Of a DNA stretch of 64,000 nt, positions 45,861 through 56,694 are shown piece by piece. Within the stretch, counting starts at the first letter, position 1. Each line of letters begins with the position of its first letter. The DNA is from DATBLE01 sp046734335 (GTDB lineage Bacteria > Actinomycetota > Thermoleophilia > Gaiellales > Gaiellaceae), in contig JBKPRA010000010.1 of assembly GCA_046734335.1 (NCBI GenBank), positions 1 to 64,000 on the forward strand. Reading direction: 5' to 3'. Position numbers and translations under genes: made by a program. The notes under the pieces are model-generated. The model worked only from the letters and a program-made list of their open reading frames with translations, did no database searches and had not been told where the DNA came from.

Positions 45861-46810
45861 GCCAGGCCGAGATCACGACGCCGGCCGCGGTGCCCGGGAC
45901 CGAGGCGCGGACGAAGGTGCGTGCGCCGAAGACGCGCCCGAGGCTCACGGACGTCTGGTGGCGGCACGTCGTCGGCTGCATCGGGATCGTCATCTCCCTC
46001 TTCCCGGTCGTCTACATCGTCTCGTCGTCGTTCAACGCGCAGAACAACCTGCAGTCCGCACAGGTGATCCCCGACCACGTCACCTTGCGCAACTTTTCCG
46101 ACCTCCTCCACAACCGGATCAAGGGCAACACGGGGGCGGTCCAGGACGCGCCGTATCTGCACTGGTTCCTGAACTCGGTTCTGATCGCCGGCTGCACCGC
46201 GCTTTTCACGACGATCCTGGGCGCGCTCGCCGCCTACGCCTTCAGCCGCTTCCGGTTCCGGGGACGCCGGCTGGGGATGCTGACGCTTCTGCTGATCCAG
46301 ATGTTCCCTCAGCTGCTCGCGGTCGCCGCGATCTACCTGATCGTCTACAACATCGGCGGCGTGTTCCCCCAGATCGGCCTCGACCGGCAGGCCGCGGTGG
46401 TGATCGTCTTCCTCGGTGGCGCGATGGGCGTGCAGGCGTGGCTGATCAAGGGCTTCTTCGACACGATCCCGGTCGAGCTGGACGAGTCGGCGCGCGTGGA
46501 CGGGGCGACGCCGGCGCAGATCTTCTGGGGTGTGGTCATGCCCCTGGCCGCGCCGGTGCTGGCGGTGGTCGCCCTGATCTCGTTCGTGTTCACGCTGAAC
46601 GAGTTCGTGATCACCTCGGCGCTCTTGCAGTCGACCAGCCGCTTCACGCTGCCGGTCGGGATGAACCAGCTGGTCAACAACCAGTACGACCAGACGTGGG
46701 GGCCGTTCACCGCCGGCGCGCTGCTCGCGGCCGTCCCGGTCGTGATCCTCTTCCTGTTCCTGCAGCGCTGGATCATCGGCGGGCTGACCCAGGGAGCGGT
46801 GAAAGGATGA
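45857..46810 (+). CDS. malG: Maltodextrin ABC transporter permease MalG
   Basis: 317 residues from GTG 45857, overlapping the malF stop. Six predicted TM helices; external loop with FNAQNNLQSAQVIPDHVTL, characteristic of MalG, and EAA loop PVELDESARVDGATPAQIFW that docks on the ATPase. The C-terminus is QRWIIGGLTQGAVKG, ending in the MalG-type signature. Confidence 0.92.
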
Positions 46811-48651
46811 CCACGGCCGAGCTGGACACGGTGGCTCAGGCGAGCCTGCTCTCGGAGCCGCACCACGACGGCTCCGAGCTGTACGTCTCGGGCGGTAGGG
46901 CCCCGGGCGAGCGGGCCGCCGTCCGCCTGCGAACTCCGCGCGGCGCGGCCGAGCGCGTGATCCTGCGAACGGTGCACGACGGAGAGGCGGGCGTCGCCGA
47001 GGCAGCCGTCGAGAACGAGACCGGGACTGAGACCTGGTGGCGGGCCGAGTTCGAGGTGACCGCACCCCTCACGCGCTACCGCTGGCTGCTCTGTGGCGGC
47101 GATGCCGGCAATGCCTGGGTGAACGGCCTTGGCCGCGTCGGGCACGAGGTTCCGGATGCCGACGACTTCCTGCACGCGCCGGAGGCAGGTGGGCCGGACT
47201 GGCACCTGGGCTCGGTCGTCTACGAGATCTTCCCCGATCGGTTCGCGTCGAGCGGGTTGGCGGTCGACGCCCCCGGCTGGGCCGTCCGGCGGTCCTGGGA
47301 TGCGCTTCCCGAGGGGCGTGGCCCGAACACCGCAAGAGAGCTCTTTGGTGGCGATCTGCGCGGCGTCGAGCAACACCTCGACCACGTGGAGCGGCTCGGC
47401 GCCAACGTGATCTACCTGACGCCATTCTTCCCGGCAGGCTCCACCCACCGCTACGACGCGACCACGTTCGACCACGTCGACCCGCTGCTCGGCGGCGACG
47501 AGGCACTGGCTTCGCTGACCCGGGCGGCGCACGGCCGCGGGATACGGGTGATCGGCGACCTGACTCTCAACCACACGGGTGACCGCCATGAGTGGTTCCA
47601 GGCGGCCCAGGCCGATCCGTCGTCGGCCGAGCACGGCTTCTACTACTTCGACGGCTCTACGCCTTTCGGCTACGCGGCGTGGTGGGGGATCCCGTCGCTG
47701 CCGAAGCTGAACCACGGTTCGCCGGAGCTCGAGCGGCGGCTGGCCGGCGTCACGCGGCGCTGGCTCGAGCCGCCCTTCGAGCTCGACGGGTGGCGCATCG
47801 ACGTGGCCAACATGGCCGGTCGCTACCGCGGCGCCGACCACGCGCACGAGCTCGCCCGCATGACACGTGCTGCGGCCGAGCAGGCGAGGCTGGATGCGCT
47901 GCTCGTCGCCGAGCACGGCTACGACTACCGCGACGACCTGCGCGGCGACGGCTGGCACGGGGCCATGAACTACGCCGGGTTCATGCGACCGGTCTGGTAC
48001 TGGCTCCACGGCGACCTGCCGGAGGAGCTGCGCCGCTCCTTCTGGGGCTTCCCGGTCGGGATGGCGACGCTGGACGGCCCAGCCGCGGTCGCGGCGATGC
48101 GCGCCTTCGCGTCCGGGACACCGTGGGCGTCCGTCCTGCACTCCTGGACGCTCGTCGACAGCCACGACAGCGCTCGGTTCGCCACCGTGGCCGGCTCCCG
48201 CGACCGCCAGCTGGCCGGCGTCGGCATGCAGATGGCCTTGCCCGGTGTGCCGATGGTCTTCGCCGGTGACGAGCTCGGCCTGAAGGGCGAGTGGGGGGAG
48301 GATGCGCGGCGGACGATGCCGTGGGACCGGCCGGAGACCTGGGACGGGGCGTTGCTCGATGGCTACCGGGAGCTGATCGCCTTGCGTCGCGGCTCGGCCG
48401 CCCTCGGGCGTGGTGGCCTGCGGTTCGCCGCGGTCGGCGACGAGGCGGTCGCCTGGCTGCGCGAGACCGCCGACGAGCGCCTGCTCTGCCTCGCGGCGCG
48501 GTCCGGTCACGAGCCGGTCCGGCTGCCGCTCGCGGCGCTCGGCGGCGGCGGCCTGGAAACCCTGTACGGCGGCGAGGCGATCGTGGCGGGCGGCGACGCC
48601 GTCCTACCGGGTGACGGGCCCGCGTTCCACGTCTGGAGACTCGAGGACTAG
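46807..48651 (+). CDS. Intracellular GH13 alpha-glucosidase / neopullulanase-type enzyme
   Basis: 614 residues, no signal peptide. An N-terminal beta domain (1-130, as in maltogenic amylase or cyclomaltodextrinase) precedes the TIM barrel. Catalytic residues: Asp332 in DGWRIDVAN, Glu369 in LLVAEHG, Asp454 in VDSHDS; region I is DLTLNHTGD. It should hydrolyse imported maltodextrins in the cytoplasm. Overlaps malG by four bases. Confidence 0.88.
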   Translation: MTTAELDTVAQASLLSEPHHDGSELYVSGGRAPGERAAVRLRTPRGAAERVILRTVHDGEAGVAEAAVENETGTETWWRAEFEVTAPLTRYRWLLCGGDAGNAWVNGLGRVGHEVPDADDFLHAPEAGGPDWHLGSVVYEIFPDRFASSGLAVDAPGWAVRRSWDALPEGRGPNTARELFGGDLRGVEQHLDHVERLGANVIYLTPFFPAGSTHRYDATTFDHVDPLLGGDEALASLTRAAHGRGIRVIGDLTLNHTGDRHEWFQAAQADPSSAEHGFYYFDGSTPFGYAAWWGIPSLPKLNHGSPELERRLAGVTRRWLEPPFELDGWRIDVANMAGRYRGADHAHELARMTRAAAEQARLDALLVAEHGYDYRDDLRGDGWHGAMNYAGFMRPVWYWLHGDLPEELRRSFWGFPVGMATLDGPAAVAAMRAFASGTPWASVLHSWTLVDSHDSARFATVAGSRDRQLAGVGMQMALPGVPMVFAGDELGLKGEWGEDARRTMPWDRPETWDGALLDGYRELIALRRGSAALGRGGLRFAAVGDEAVAWLRETADERLLCLAARSGHEPVRLPLAALGGGGLETLYGGEAIVAGGDAVLPGDGPAFHVWRLED

Positions 48652-48663
48652 GGAGGAGCACTG

Positions 48664-49822
<1,159 letters not shown>

Positions 49823-49839
<17 letters not shown>

Positions 49840-51916
49840 CGCGCTCGTTGCCGCAGTCGCGCTCGGGGTCATCCTCACGGGAAGCGGCAACTCGGCCTCG
49901 GTCGCACCTCCGTCCCCGACGGAAACCGCTGCTTTGGCAAAGCCTGGGACCCCGAGCTCGCTCGCGTCCCAGCGGATCTACTTCGTCATGCCCGACCGGT
50001 ACGCGAACGGCGACCCGGCGAACGACCGGGGCGGGCTGACCGGCAGCGCCAACGTCACCGGGTACGACCCGGCCGACACCGGCTACTTCCACGGCGGCGA
50101 CCTGAAAGGGCTGGCCGACCGGCTGCAGCGGATCCACGACCTCGGGTTCACTGCGCTCTGGATCACGCCGGTCCTGAAGCAGCAGACCGTCAACTCGGGG
50201 AGCGCCGGCTACCACGGCTACTGGGGGCTCGACTTCACGACCGTCGACCCGCATCTCGGCACCGACCAGGATTTCGCCGCGCTGGTGGCCCGCGCGCACA
50301 CGCTCGGGCTGAAGGTCTACCTCGACGTCGTCGTCAACCACACCGGCGACGTGATCACGCTCTCGAACGGATCGACGTACTCGGACATCCCGTTCCGCAA
50401 CTGCCGCGGGCGCTTCTTCAAGGCCGCGAACTACGTGACCGCGAAGCGGTTCCCGTGCCTTTCGGCGCGGTACATGCCGGAGGTGCCCTACGTGGCGCCG
50501 CAGGACCGGCAGCTGAAGAAGCCCGCGTGGCTGAACGACCCGCTCAACTACCACGACCGCGGCAACATCGACTTCGGGTCGTGCAGCGCCCAGTGCTTCG
50601 AGCAGGGCGACTTCTTCGGCCTCGACGACCTCTTCACCGAGAAGCCGAAGGTGATGAAGGGGCTGGCGCAGGTCTACGCCTCCTGGATCGAGCGCTTCCA
50701 CGTCGACGGGTTCCGCGTGGACACCGCCAAGCACGTCAACGCCGCCTTCTTCAAGCTCTGGGTACCCAGGATCCGAGCTGAGGCGCGCGAGCGGGGCAGC
50801 GCCGACTTCCCGATCTTCGGGGAGGTGACCGTGAACGACGCGGTCGACCTCTCCGACTACGTCCGCAACCGAGGCGTACCACAGCTGCTCGACTTCCCGT
50901 TCCAGGCCGTCGCGTCGGCGTATGCGGCCGGCTTCTCCGGGGCGAAGGGGATTGCACAGCGGCTGGTCGACGACGACTACTTCCGGCTGCCGGACGGTGC
51001 GGATCCCGCGTTCGCGACTTTTCTCGGCAACCACGACCTGGGGCGGGCAGCGCAGCAGATCCTCGCCCAGAGCCCAGGGCTCTCGCCCGCCGCGCTCCTC
51101 CAGCACGTCCTGCTGGGCTACGACCTCCTGTACCTGCTCCGGGGGGCGCCGGTGGTCATGTACGGCGACGAAGTCGGGATGATCGGGTCCGGCGGAGACA
51201 AAGCGGCCCGCCAGGACATGTTTCCGACCACGGTGACCGACTGGCAGACCGAAAGGCGCGTGGGCTCGGCGCCGATCGGCACGGCCTCGTCCTTCGACGT
51301 AACCGACACCCCGATCGAGACGCAGCTGAGGACGCTCTCGGCCCTGCGCGACCGTTACCCGGCTCTCGCCACGGGCGGCTCCGTCGTCCGGTACGCGAGC
51401 GGGCCCGTACTGGTCGTCTCGCGGATCGATACGGCCACGGGCGCCGAGCTGGTCACTGCGTTCAACAACGGCGACACCGCGGCGCGGGTGACGGTCTCCA
51501 CGGGGACCCCCGGGTCGACGTGGAGCGTCACCTTCGGCAGCGGCACGGCGACCGCGGGCTCGGGCACGAGCCTGACGCTGACGATTCCGCCGGTCTCGAC
51601 GGTCCTCGCGCGGCCGGCGGGGACGGTCCCGGCCTCGACGCCGCCCGTCCCGACGCTGAAGGCCGGCCCTGACTCGATCTCGTCCTACTACGCGCTGACC
51701 GCCGGCGTCGGCCGGCCGGTTTCCGTCGCGTTCGCCCTCCGGTTGGCAAACGGGAACTGGCGACGGCTCGCCGTCGACGACTCCGCGCCGTATCGGGCGT
51801 TTCTCGATCCGCGGAGCTACCGAAAGGGCGCACGCATCCAGGTGGTCGCGATTGCGCGCGGCTTCGACGGGGCGACCTCGGTCTCGAAGGTGCTGACCGT
51901 CAAGCCCAATCCGTAG
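49823..51916 (+). CDS. Exported GH13 alpha-amylase
   Basis: 697 residues from GTG 49823, overlapping the ATPase gene by 17 bp. A signal peptide (CGSALVAAVALGVILTG) is followed by the barrel: region I DVVVNHTGD, nucleophile Asp300 in DGFRVDTAKH, acid/base Glu334 in FGEV, Asp405 in FLGNHD. Then come domain C and a C-terminal beta domain (about 600-697). It degrades starch outside the cell and feeds maltodextrins to MalEFG. A Cys at position 4 precedes the hydrophobic core and is not a lipobox. Confidence 0.9.
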
Positions 51917-51929
51917 AGTTCACGGGTCG

Positions 51930-53198
51930 ATGCGCCGCGGAGAGGCACCGCTGTCGCGCCGCTCGAGCGGCGTGCTGCTCCACGTCACCTCCCTGCCCGA
52001 CGGGCGGCTCGGCCCGGAGGCGTACCGGTTCGTCGACTGGCTGGGGGAGGCCGGCCAGTCGTGGTGGCAGGTGCTCCCACTGAACCCGCCCGACCCGTTC
52101 GGCTCTCCGTACACGTCGTGCTCGGCGTTCGCCGGCTGGAGCGGACTCCTGGCCAAGCCCGATGCCTCCGTGACGGCGGCGGAGGTCCGGGACTTCCGGC
52201 TCCGGCAGGGCTACTGGGCCCGCGACTGGGAGCGCTATGCCGGCGCCGGCGCGCTCGACGACCAGGTGCGGTTCGAGCGGGAGTGGCAGGCACTGCGCCG
52301 CTACGCGACCGAGCACGGCATCCGGCTGATCGGGGACATCCCGATCTACGTGGCGGCCGACAGCGCCGAGACCGAGTTCCACCGCGAGCTCTTCAGCGAC
52401 GACCTCGTCGCGGGTGCCGCCCCCGACGTCTCGCACCCCGAGGGCCAGCTCTGGGGCCAGCCGGTATACGACTGGCGGGAAATGCGCCGCGAGGGCTACC
52501 GCTGGTGGATCGAGCGCTTCCGCCGGACGCTGGAACTCGTAGACGTCGGACGGGTCGACCACTTCCGCGGCTTCGTGGCCTACTGGGCGGTGCCGCGCGG
52601 TGCGAAGAGCCCCCTGGAGGGCAGCTGGCACCGCGGGCCCGGGGCGGCGCTGTTCGAGGCAGTCGAGAACGAGCTCGGTCGGCTCCCGCTGATCGCCGAG
52701 GACCTGGGGATCATCACCCCGGCGGTGGACCGGCTCCGCAGCGGGCTCGGCCTGCTGGGGATGCGGATCGTCGGCCGCGGCTTCGTCAAGCGGCACCGGC
52801 ACCGGCACGCGGTCGCCGCGCACGTCGAGGACGCCGTCGTCTACACGGGCACCCACGACCATCCGACCCTGTCAGGCTGGCTCGCAGCCGCCTCGACAGG
52901 AGACCTCGCGCTCGTCGCGCACGATCTCGCGGAGGCCGGGATCGAGGACGACGACCCCGAATGGGCCCTCGTCCGGCTGGCGCTCTCGTCAGCGGCGCGC
53001 CTCGCGATCCTGCCGATGCAGGACGTCCTCGGGCTCGGTGCCGAGGCGCAGATGAACCACCCCGGGACGGTCGGGCACCCCAACTGGTGCTGGCGGCTCG
53101 AGCCGGGCCAGCTCACCTCCGATCTCGCCGCTCGCCTCCGCCAGGCGACCGCCCAGAGCCGTCGGCTGGCACCGGTCCGCCTGCGCGCAACCGCTTAG
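51930..53198 (+). CDS. malQ: 4-alpha-glucanotransferase-like protein (GH77), short
   Basis: 422 residues. GH77 hallmarks: SSGVLLHVTSLPDG, WWQVLPLNPPDPFGSPY, IGDIPIYVA, nucleophile Asp210 in GRVDHFRGF, acid/base Glu257 in IAEDLG, Asp310 in YTGTHDHPT, and HPNWCWRL near the end. It is 70-80 residues shorter than typical MalQ. The stretch before the third catalytic Asp is a compact RHRHRHAVAAHVEDAVV, and THDND becomes THDHP. Disproportionation of maltodextrins is likely but altered specificity is possible. Confidence 0.85.
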   Translation: MRRGEAPLSRRSSGVLLHVTSLPDGRLGPEAYRFVDWLGEAGQSWWQVLPLNPPDPFGSPYTSCSAFAGWSGLLAKPDASVTAAEVRDFRLRQGYWARDWERYAGAGALDDQVRFEREWQALRRYATEHGIRLIGDIPIYVAADSAETEFHRELFSDDLVAGAAPDVSHPEGQLWGQPVYDWREMRREGYRWWIERFRRTLELVDVGRVDHFRGFVAYWAVPRGAKSPLEGSWHRGPGAALFEAVENELGRLPLIAEDLGIITPAVDRLRSGLGLLGMRIVGRGFVKRHRHRHAVAAHVEDAVVYTGTHDHPTLSGWLAAASTGDLALVAHDLAEAGIEDDDPEWALVRLALSSAARLAILPMQDVLGLGAEAQMNHPGTVGHPNWCWRLEPGQLTSDLAARLRQATAQSRRLAPVRLRATA

Positions 53199-53498
53199 GT
53201 GACCGGCGGCTACGTCGGCATCCTGTCGATCGAGCTGCACTTCCCCGAGGCCGGCTCGCTGAAAGGCAAGCGGAAACACGTGCTCTCGGCCAAGTCACAG
53301 CTTCAGAACCGCTTCGGTGCATCGGTCGCCGAGGTCGACCATCACGAGCTCTGGCAACGTTCGGCGCTCGCGATGGCCTGCTCTGCGCGCGAGGTCGGCG
53401 AGCTGCACGAGCTCCTGGACGGCGCCGAGCGCTGGCTGCACGGGCAGGACTGGGTGGTCACCCGCGTCGACCGGCGCATCGTCTCGCTCGAGGACTGA
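53199..53498 (+). CDS. DUF503 family protein
   Basis: 99 residues from GTG directly after the malQ stop. YVGILSIELHFPEAGSLKGKRKHVLSAKSQLQNRF and SVAEVDHHELWQRSALAMAC are the DUF503 signature. The family normally sits between infB and rbfA and is thought to be a small RNA- or ribosome-related protein. Here it marks where the interrupted operon resumes. Confidence 0.88.
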   Translation: MTGGYVGILSIELHFPEAGSLKGKRKHVLSAKSQLQNRFGASVAEVDHHELWQRSALAMACSAREVGELHELLDGAERWLHGQDWVVTRVDRRIVSLED

Positions 53499-53502
53499 TC
53501 GC

Positions 53503-53508
53503 TACCGT
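53503..53508 (+). promoter_or_regulatory. TACCGT -10 element, leaderless type, for rbfA
   Basis: TACCGT ends six bases before ATG 53515 in the 16-bp gap after DUF503, with no RBS. It gives the downstream rbfA-ribF genes a start independent of the sugar operon. Confidence 0.5.
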
Positions 53509-53514
53509 TTCCCC

Positions 53515-53859
53515 ATGAGCGACCGCATGCGGCGCGTCAACGAGTCGGTGCGGCAGGTGCTCTCCGAGGCGGTGCCCGAGCTCAAGGACCCGCGAATCGG
53601 GTTCGTCACGGTCACCGGCGTCGAGACGTCGCCGGATCTCAGGTACGCGCGAGTCTTCATCAGCGTGCTGGGCTCGGAGAAGGCACGGCGGGCGACCCTC
53701 GACGGGCTCGCCGCCGCCCACGGAGTGCTCCAGTCGCGCCTCGCCCACGAGCTGAGAATGAAGCGGACCCCACAACTGGCCTTCGAATACGATCGTTCGG
53801 TGGAGGAGGGAGTCCGGATGAGCAAGCTGATCGACGAGCTCGACCCTGATGGGGAGTGA
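53515..53859 (+). CDS. rbfA: Ribosome-binding factor A
   Basis: 114 residues, KH-like fold: RVNESVRQVLSEAVPELKDPRIGFVTVTGVETSPDLRYA (two segments), LRMKRTPQLAFEYDRSVEEGVRM. It helps 16S rRNA 5'-end maturation on the 30S subunit. Overlaps nrnA by 11 bp. Confidence 0.93.
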   Translation: MSDRMRRVNESVRQVLSEAVPELKDPRIGFVTVTGVETSPDLRYARVFISVLGSEKARRATLDGLAAAHGVLQSRLAHELRMKRTPQLAFEYDRSVEEGVRMSKLIDELDPDGE

Positions 53860-54835
53860 CCTGAGCGCGGTCGCCGACGCGATCCGCGCCAACGACCGCT
53901 TCCTCCTCGTCACCCACGAAAACCCCGACGGGGACGCACTCGGATCGATCCTGGCGATGAAGCTGGCGCTCGACACCCTCGGCAAGGACAGCGTGATGTA
54001 CGTCGGGGGCGACCTGGCGCTGCCGCCCGAGTACGACTTCATGGCGCTCGACGGTCTGTCGAGAACGCTACCGAGCGATGTGGGCGAGCGCGTGATCCTC
54101 GCTCTGGACAGCGCGACCGCACCGCGGACGCAGCTATCTCCCGAGGTGCTCGCTGCAGCCCCGCTGACGATCGACGTCGACCATCACCACGACAACACGC
54201 AATACGGGCACATCAACCTGATCGTCCCCGAGGCGTCGTCCACCGGCGAGATCGTCCGCGACCTTCTTGCCGAGCTCGGCGTCGAGCTGTCCCCCGCCAT
54301 GGCGGAGGCCATCTACATCGCTGTCGACACCGATACCGGCAAGTTCCAGTACACGAACACCACGCCGAAGGCGCATCTGCTCGCCGCCGAGCTGATCGGG
54401 CACGGCGTGGCGCCGCACGAGGTCTACCGCCAGATCTACGAGTCGGTGCCGTTCGCCCGCCAGCGGCTCAAGGGTCTCGCGCTCGACCGCGCCGAGCTGT
54501 ACGAGGACGGCCGGATGATCGCCAGCTACCTGCTGCGCGGCGACTTCGAGGAGCTCGGTGTGGGGGAGGAGTACGCAGAGGGCGTCATCGAGGAGCTGCG
54601 CTGCGTCGAGGGCGTCGAGCTGGCGATGACGGTTCGCGAGCCGCCCGAGCCTCCGGGCGCGCCACGTCGGATCTCGATGCGCTCGGCCTCCGACACGCTC
54701 GACGTCTCCGCGATCGCCCGGCAGCGCGGCGGCGGAGGGCACCGACGCGCTGCCGGCTTCTCGAGCGATGAGTCGGTGGCGGAGATCATCGAGTTCGTGC
54801 GGAGCCAGTTCGCAGATGCCGCCGCGCGCGCTTGA
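53849..54835 (+). CDS. nrnA: DHH-family bifunctional oligoribonuclease / PAP phosphatase
   Basis: 328 residues. DHH domain: LLVTHENPDGDALGS, ALDSATAPRT, DVDHHHDN (the DHH motif); DHHA1 domain with RQRGGGGHRRAAGFS. It degrades nanoRNA and dephosphorylates pAp. Usual position between rbfA and truB in Gram-positives. Overlaps truB by 20 bp. Confidence 0.92.
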   Translation: MGSDLSAVADAIRANDRFLLVTHENPDGDALGSILAMKLALDTLGKDSVMYVGGDLALPPEYDFMALDGLSRTLPSDVGERVILALDSATAPRTQLSPEVLAAAPLTIDVDHHHDNTQYGHINLIVPEASSTGEIVRDLLAELGVELSPAMAEAIYIAVDTDTGKFQYTNTTPKAHLLAAELIGHGVAPHEVYRQIYESVPFARQRLKGLALDRAELYEDGRMIASYLLRGDFEELGVGEEYAEGVIEELRCVEGVELAMTVREPPEPPGAPRRISMRSASDTLDVSAIARQRGGGGHRRAAGFSSDESVAEIIEFVRSQFADAAARA

Positions 54836-55595
54836 GCCGGCAGGTCTCTTCCTCGTCGACAAGCCGGCAGGCCCGTCGTCCTTTCAGGTGGTCGCGGGAA
54901 TCCGTCGCCGGACCGGGGCTCGTACCGGCCATGCGGGCACGCTCGACCCGTTCGCAACAGGCCTCCTGCTCGTGCTCTCGGGTGCCGCGACCAGGCTTGT
55001 CCCGTGGCTCGTCGGCCTGGACAAGCGCTACGTCACCGAGGTCGACCTGACCGCGCGGACGTCGACCGGAGACCCGGAGGGCGAGGTGGTCGAGCAATCG
55101 CCTGCGCCTGGACGGCGCCTCCTGGAGGAGCGCCTCGTCGGCCTGCGCGGGGAGGTCCAGCTGGTGGTTCCTGCCGCGTCGGCGATCAAAGTCGCCGGCG
55201 AGCGGGCCTACCGGCTGCATCGGCGTGGCCAGACGGTCGAGATGCCGGTGCGGCGCTCGCACGTGTCATCCCTGGAGCTGCTGGAGTACGCCGACGGCGT
55301 CGCCCACCTCGACCTGCGAGTCGGGTCGGGCACGTACGTCCGGTCGATCGCCGACGCCCTCGGCGGGCACTGCCGGGCGTTGCGACGGCTCGAGGTGGGG
55401 CCGTTCTCCGTCGAAGCCGCCGACGATCAACGGCTCGTTCCGCCCGCCGACGCCCTGCCGTTCCTGCCCGCGGTCCAAGTCGACGCAAACGAGGCAGCGA
55501 CGATTCGAACGGGCCGGAGCCGGGCCCTGCCGGACGTTCGCACGCTGTGCGACGGGGAGTTGGTCGCGGTCGGACGAGTCGTGATGCCCGCATGA
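54816..55595 (+). CDS. truB: tRNA pseudouridine-55 synthase
   Basis: 259 residues from ATG 54816. Catalytic Asp44 in GHAGTLDPFATG, start FLVDKPAGPSSF, Tyr in RAYRLHRRGQ, and GTYVRSIADALG. It modifies U55 in the T-loop of tRNAs. A short C-terminal region replaces the full PUA domain. Confidence 0.94.
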   Translation: MPPRALEPAGLFLVDKPAGPSSFQVVAGIRRRTGARTGHAGTLDPFATGLLLVLSGAATRLVPWLVGLDKRYVTEVDLTARTSTGDPEGEVVEQSPAPGRRLLEERLVGLRGEVQLVVPAASAIKVAGERAYRLHRRGQTVEMPVRRSHVSSLELLEYADGVAHLDLRVGSGTYVRSIADALGGHCRALRRLEVGPFSVEAADDQRLVPPADALPFLPAVQVDANEAATIRTGRSRALPDVRTLCDGELVAVGRVVMPA

Positions 55596-56458
55596 AGGTC
55601 GTCCGCTCCGTCTCGGAGCTCGAGCGGAAGCCGCGCGCCGTCGCGCTCGGCACGTTCGACGGCATCCACCTCGGCCACCGCCGGGTGATCGAGGCCGTGC
55701 TGGCCGCGGGGCAGACGCCTACGGTCGTGACGTTCGATCCTCATCCGAGACGCGTGCTCGGCTACGTGGTCGAGCAGCTGGCCACGCTCGATCGCCGCCT
55801 CGAGCTGCTCGACGAGCTGGGCGTGGAGGAGACGCTCGTCGTCGAGTTCACGCTCGACACGCAGCGGGTCGAGGCGGAGGATTTCGCCGAGGCGTATCTC
55901 CGTGGGATGGGGGCCGAGATCGTGGTCGCCGGCGAGGACTTCAGGTTCGGGCACAAGCGCCTCGGCAATCTCGATCTGCTGCGGAGCCTCGGCTTCGACG
56001 TCCGCCCGGTGCCGCTCCTCGAGGGCGTGTCCTCGTCGGCCATCCGCCATCTGCTCCACGAGGGACGCGTCGCCGAAGCGGCAGCGCTGCTCGGACGGCC
56101 ACCCGAGGTCGACGGCACCGTGGTCGAGGGCGATGCCCGCGGGGGAACTCTCGGCTTCCCGACCGCGAACATTTCGGCCGATCCCGTGCTACTCATGCCC
56201 CTGCACGGCATCTACGCCGGCTTCGCCGCCGGTCACAAGGCGGCAATCTCGATCGGGACGAACCCACACTACGGCGGCGAGGAGCTGCGCATCGAGGCGT
56301 TCCTGCTCGGCTTCGCCGGCGACCTGTACGGCAGGCGCCTGGTCCTCCAGCTGTGGCAGCGCCTCCGCGACGAGCAGGTGTTCGACAGCGAACAGGCGCT
56401 GATCGACCAGATCGCCCACGACGTGGACGCGACGAAGCGGGCCGAGCGCCCCAGCTAG
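55592..56458 (+). CDS. ribF: Bifunctional riboflavin kinase / FAD synthetase
   Basis: 288 residues. The FAD synthetase domain (GTFDGIHLGHRRVI; VVAGEDFRFGHKRLG; GVSSSAIRHLL) and flavokinase domain (DARGGTLGFPTANI; SIGTNPHYGGEELRIEAFLL) are both present. It makes FMN and FAD. ATG overlaps the truB stop; last gene of the rbfA group. Confidence 0.94.
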   Translation: MKVVRSVSELERKPRAVALGTFDGIHLGHRRVIEAVLAAGQTPTVVTFDPHPRRVLGYVVEQLATLDRRLELLDELGVEETLVVEFTLDTQRVEAEDFAEAYLRGMGAEIVVAGEDFRFGHKRLGNLDLLRSLGFDVRPVPLLEGVSSSAIRHLLHEGRVAEAAALLGRPPEVDGTVVEGDARGGTLGFPTANISADPVLLMPLHGIYAGFAAGHKAAISIGTNPHYGGEELRIEAFLLGFAGDLYGRRLVLQLWQRLRDEQVFDSEQALIDQIAHDVDATKRAERPS

Positions 56459-56682
56459 CTCCTGCGCGGCTGCCAGTCGAGGGCAACTCGCCACTCGCTG
56501 CGCAGCACCGCCGCATAGACCTCGTCTGCCTTGGCCCGGCCTTGGGTTGCATCCAGGATGGCCTGCGACCGAGCGGCTTGTGCGGTCAGGCCGCGCTTCC
56601 GCTCGAACTCGCCGAGCAGCTCCCAGCGGTCATCGCCGACGCGGCGGAGGACGACGTAGGCCGGCCGCGACGGGGAGGACAC
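56455..56682 (-). CDS. Small protein, 75 aa, unknown
   Basis: GTG start on the minus strand, stop overlapping the ribF stop by four bases. PAYVVLRRVGDDRWELLGEFERKRGLTAQAARSQAI reads as a short beta sheet followed by helices (a one-domain protein). The chain is intact and preceded by a leaderless-type -10, which supports a real gene. No family recognised. Confidence 0.6.
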   Translation of the reverse strand: MSSPSRPAYVVLRRVGDDRWELLGEFERKRGLTAQAARSQAILDATQGRAKADEVYAAVLRSEWRVALDWQPRRS

Positions 56683-56688
56683 GGGCCT

Positions 56689-56694
56689 AGCTTA
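56689..56694 (-). promoter_or_regulatory. TAAGCT -10 element, leaderless type
   Basis: On the minus strand TAAGCT ends six bases before GTG 56682 and overlaps the stop codon of the upstream gamma-glutamyltransferase gene. Just upstream, GGGACTGTC occurs twice on the plus strand, 16 bp apart (56695 and 56711), a possible operator. Confidence 0.5.
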
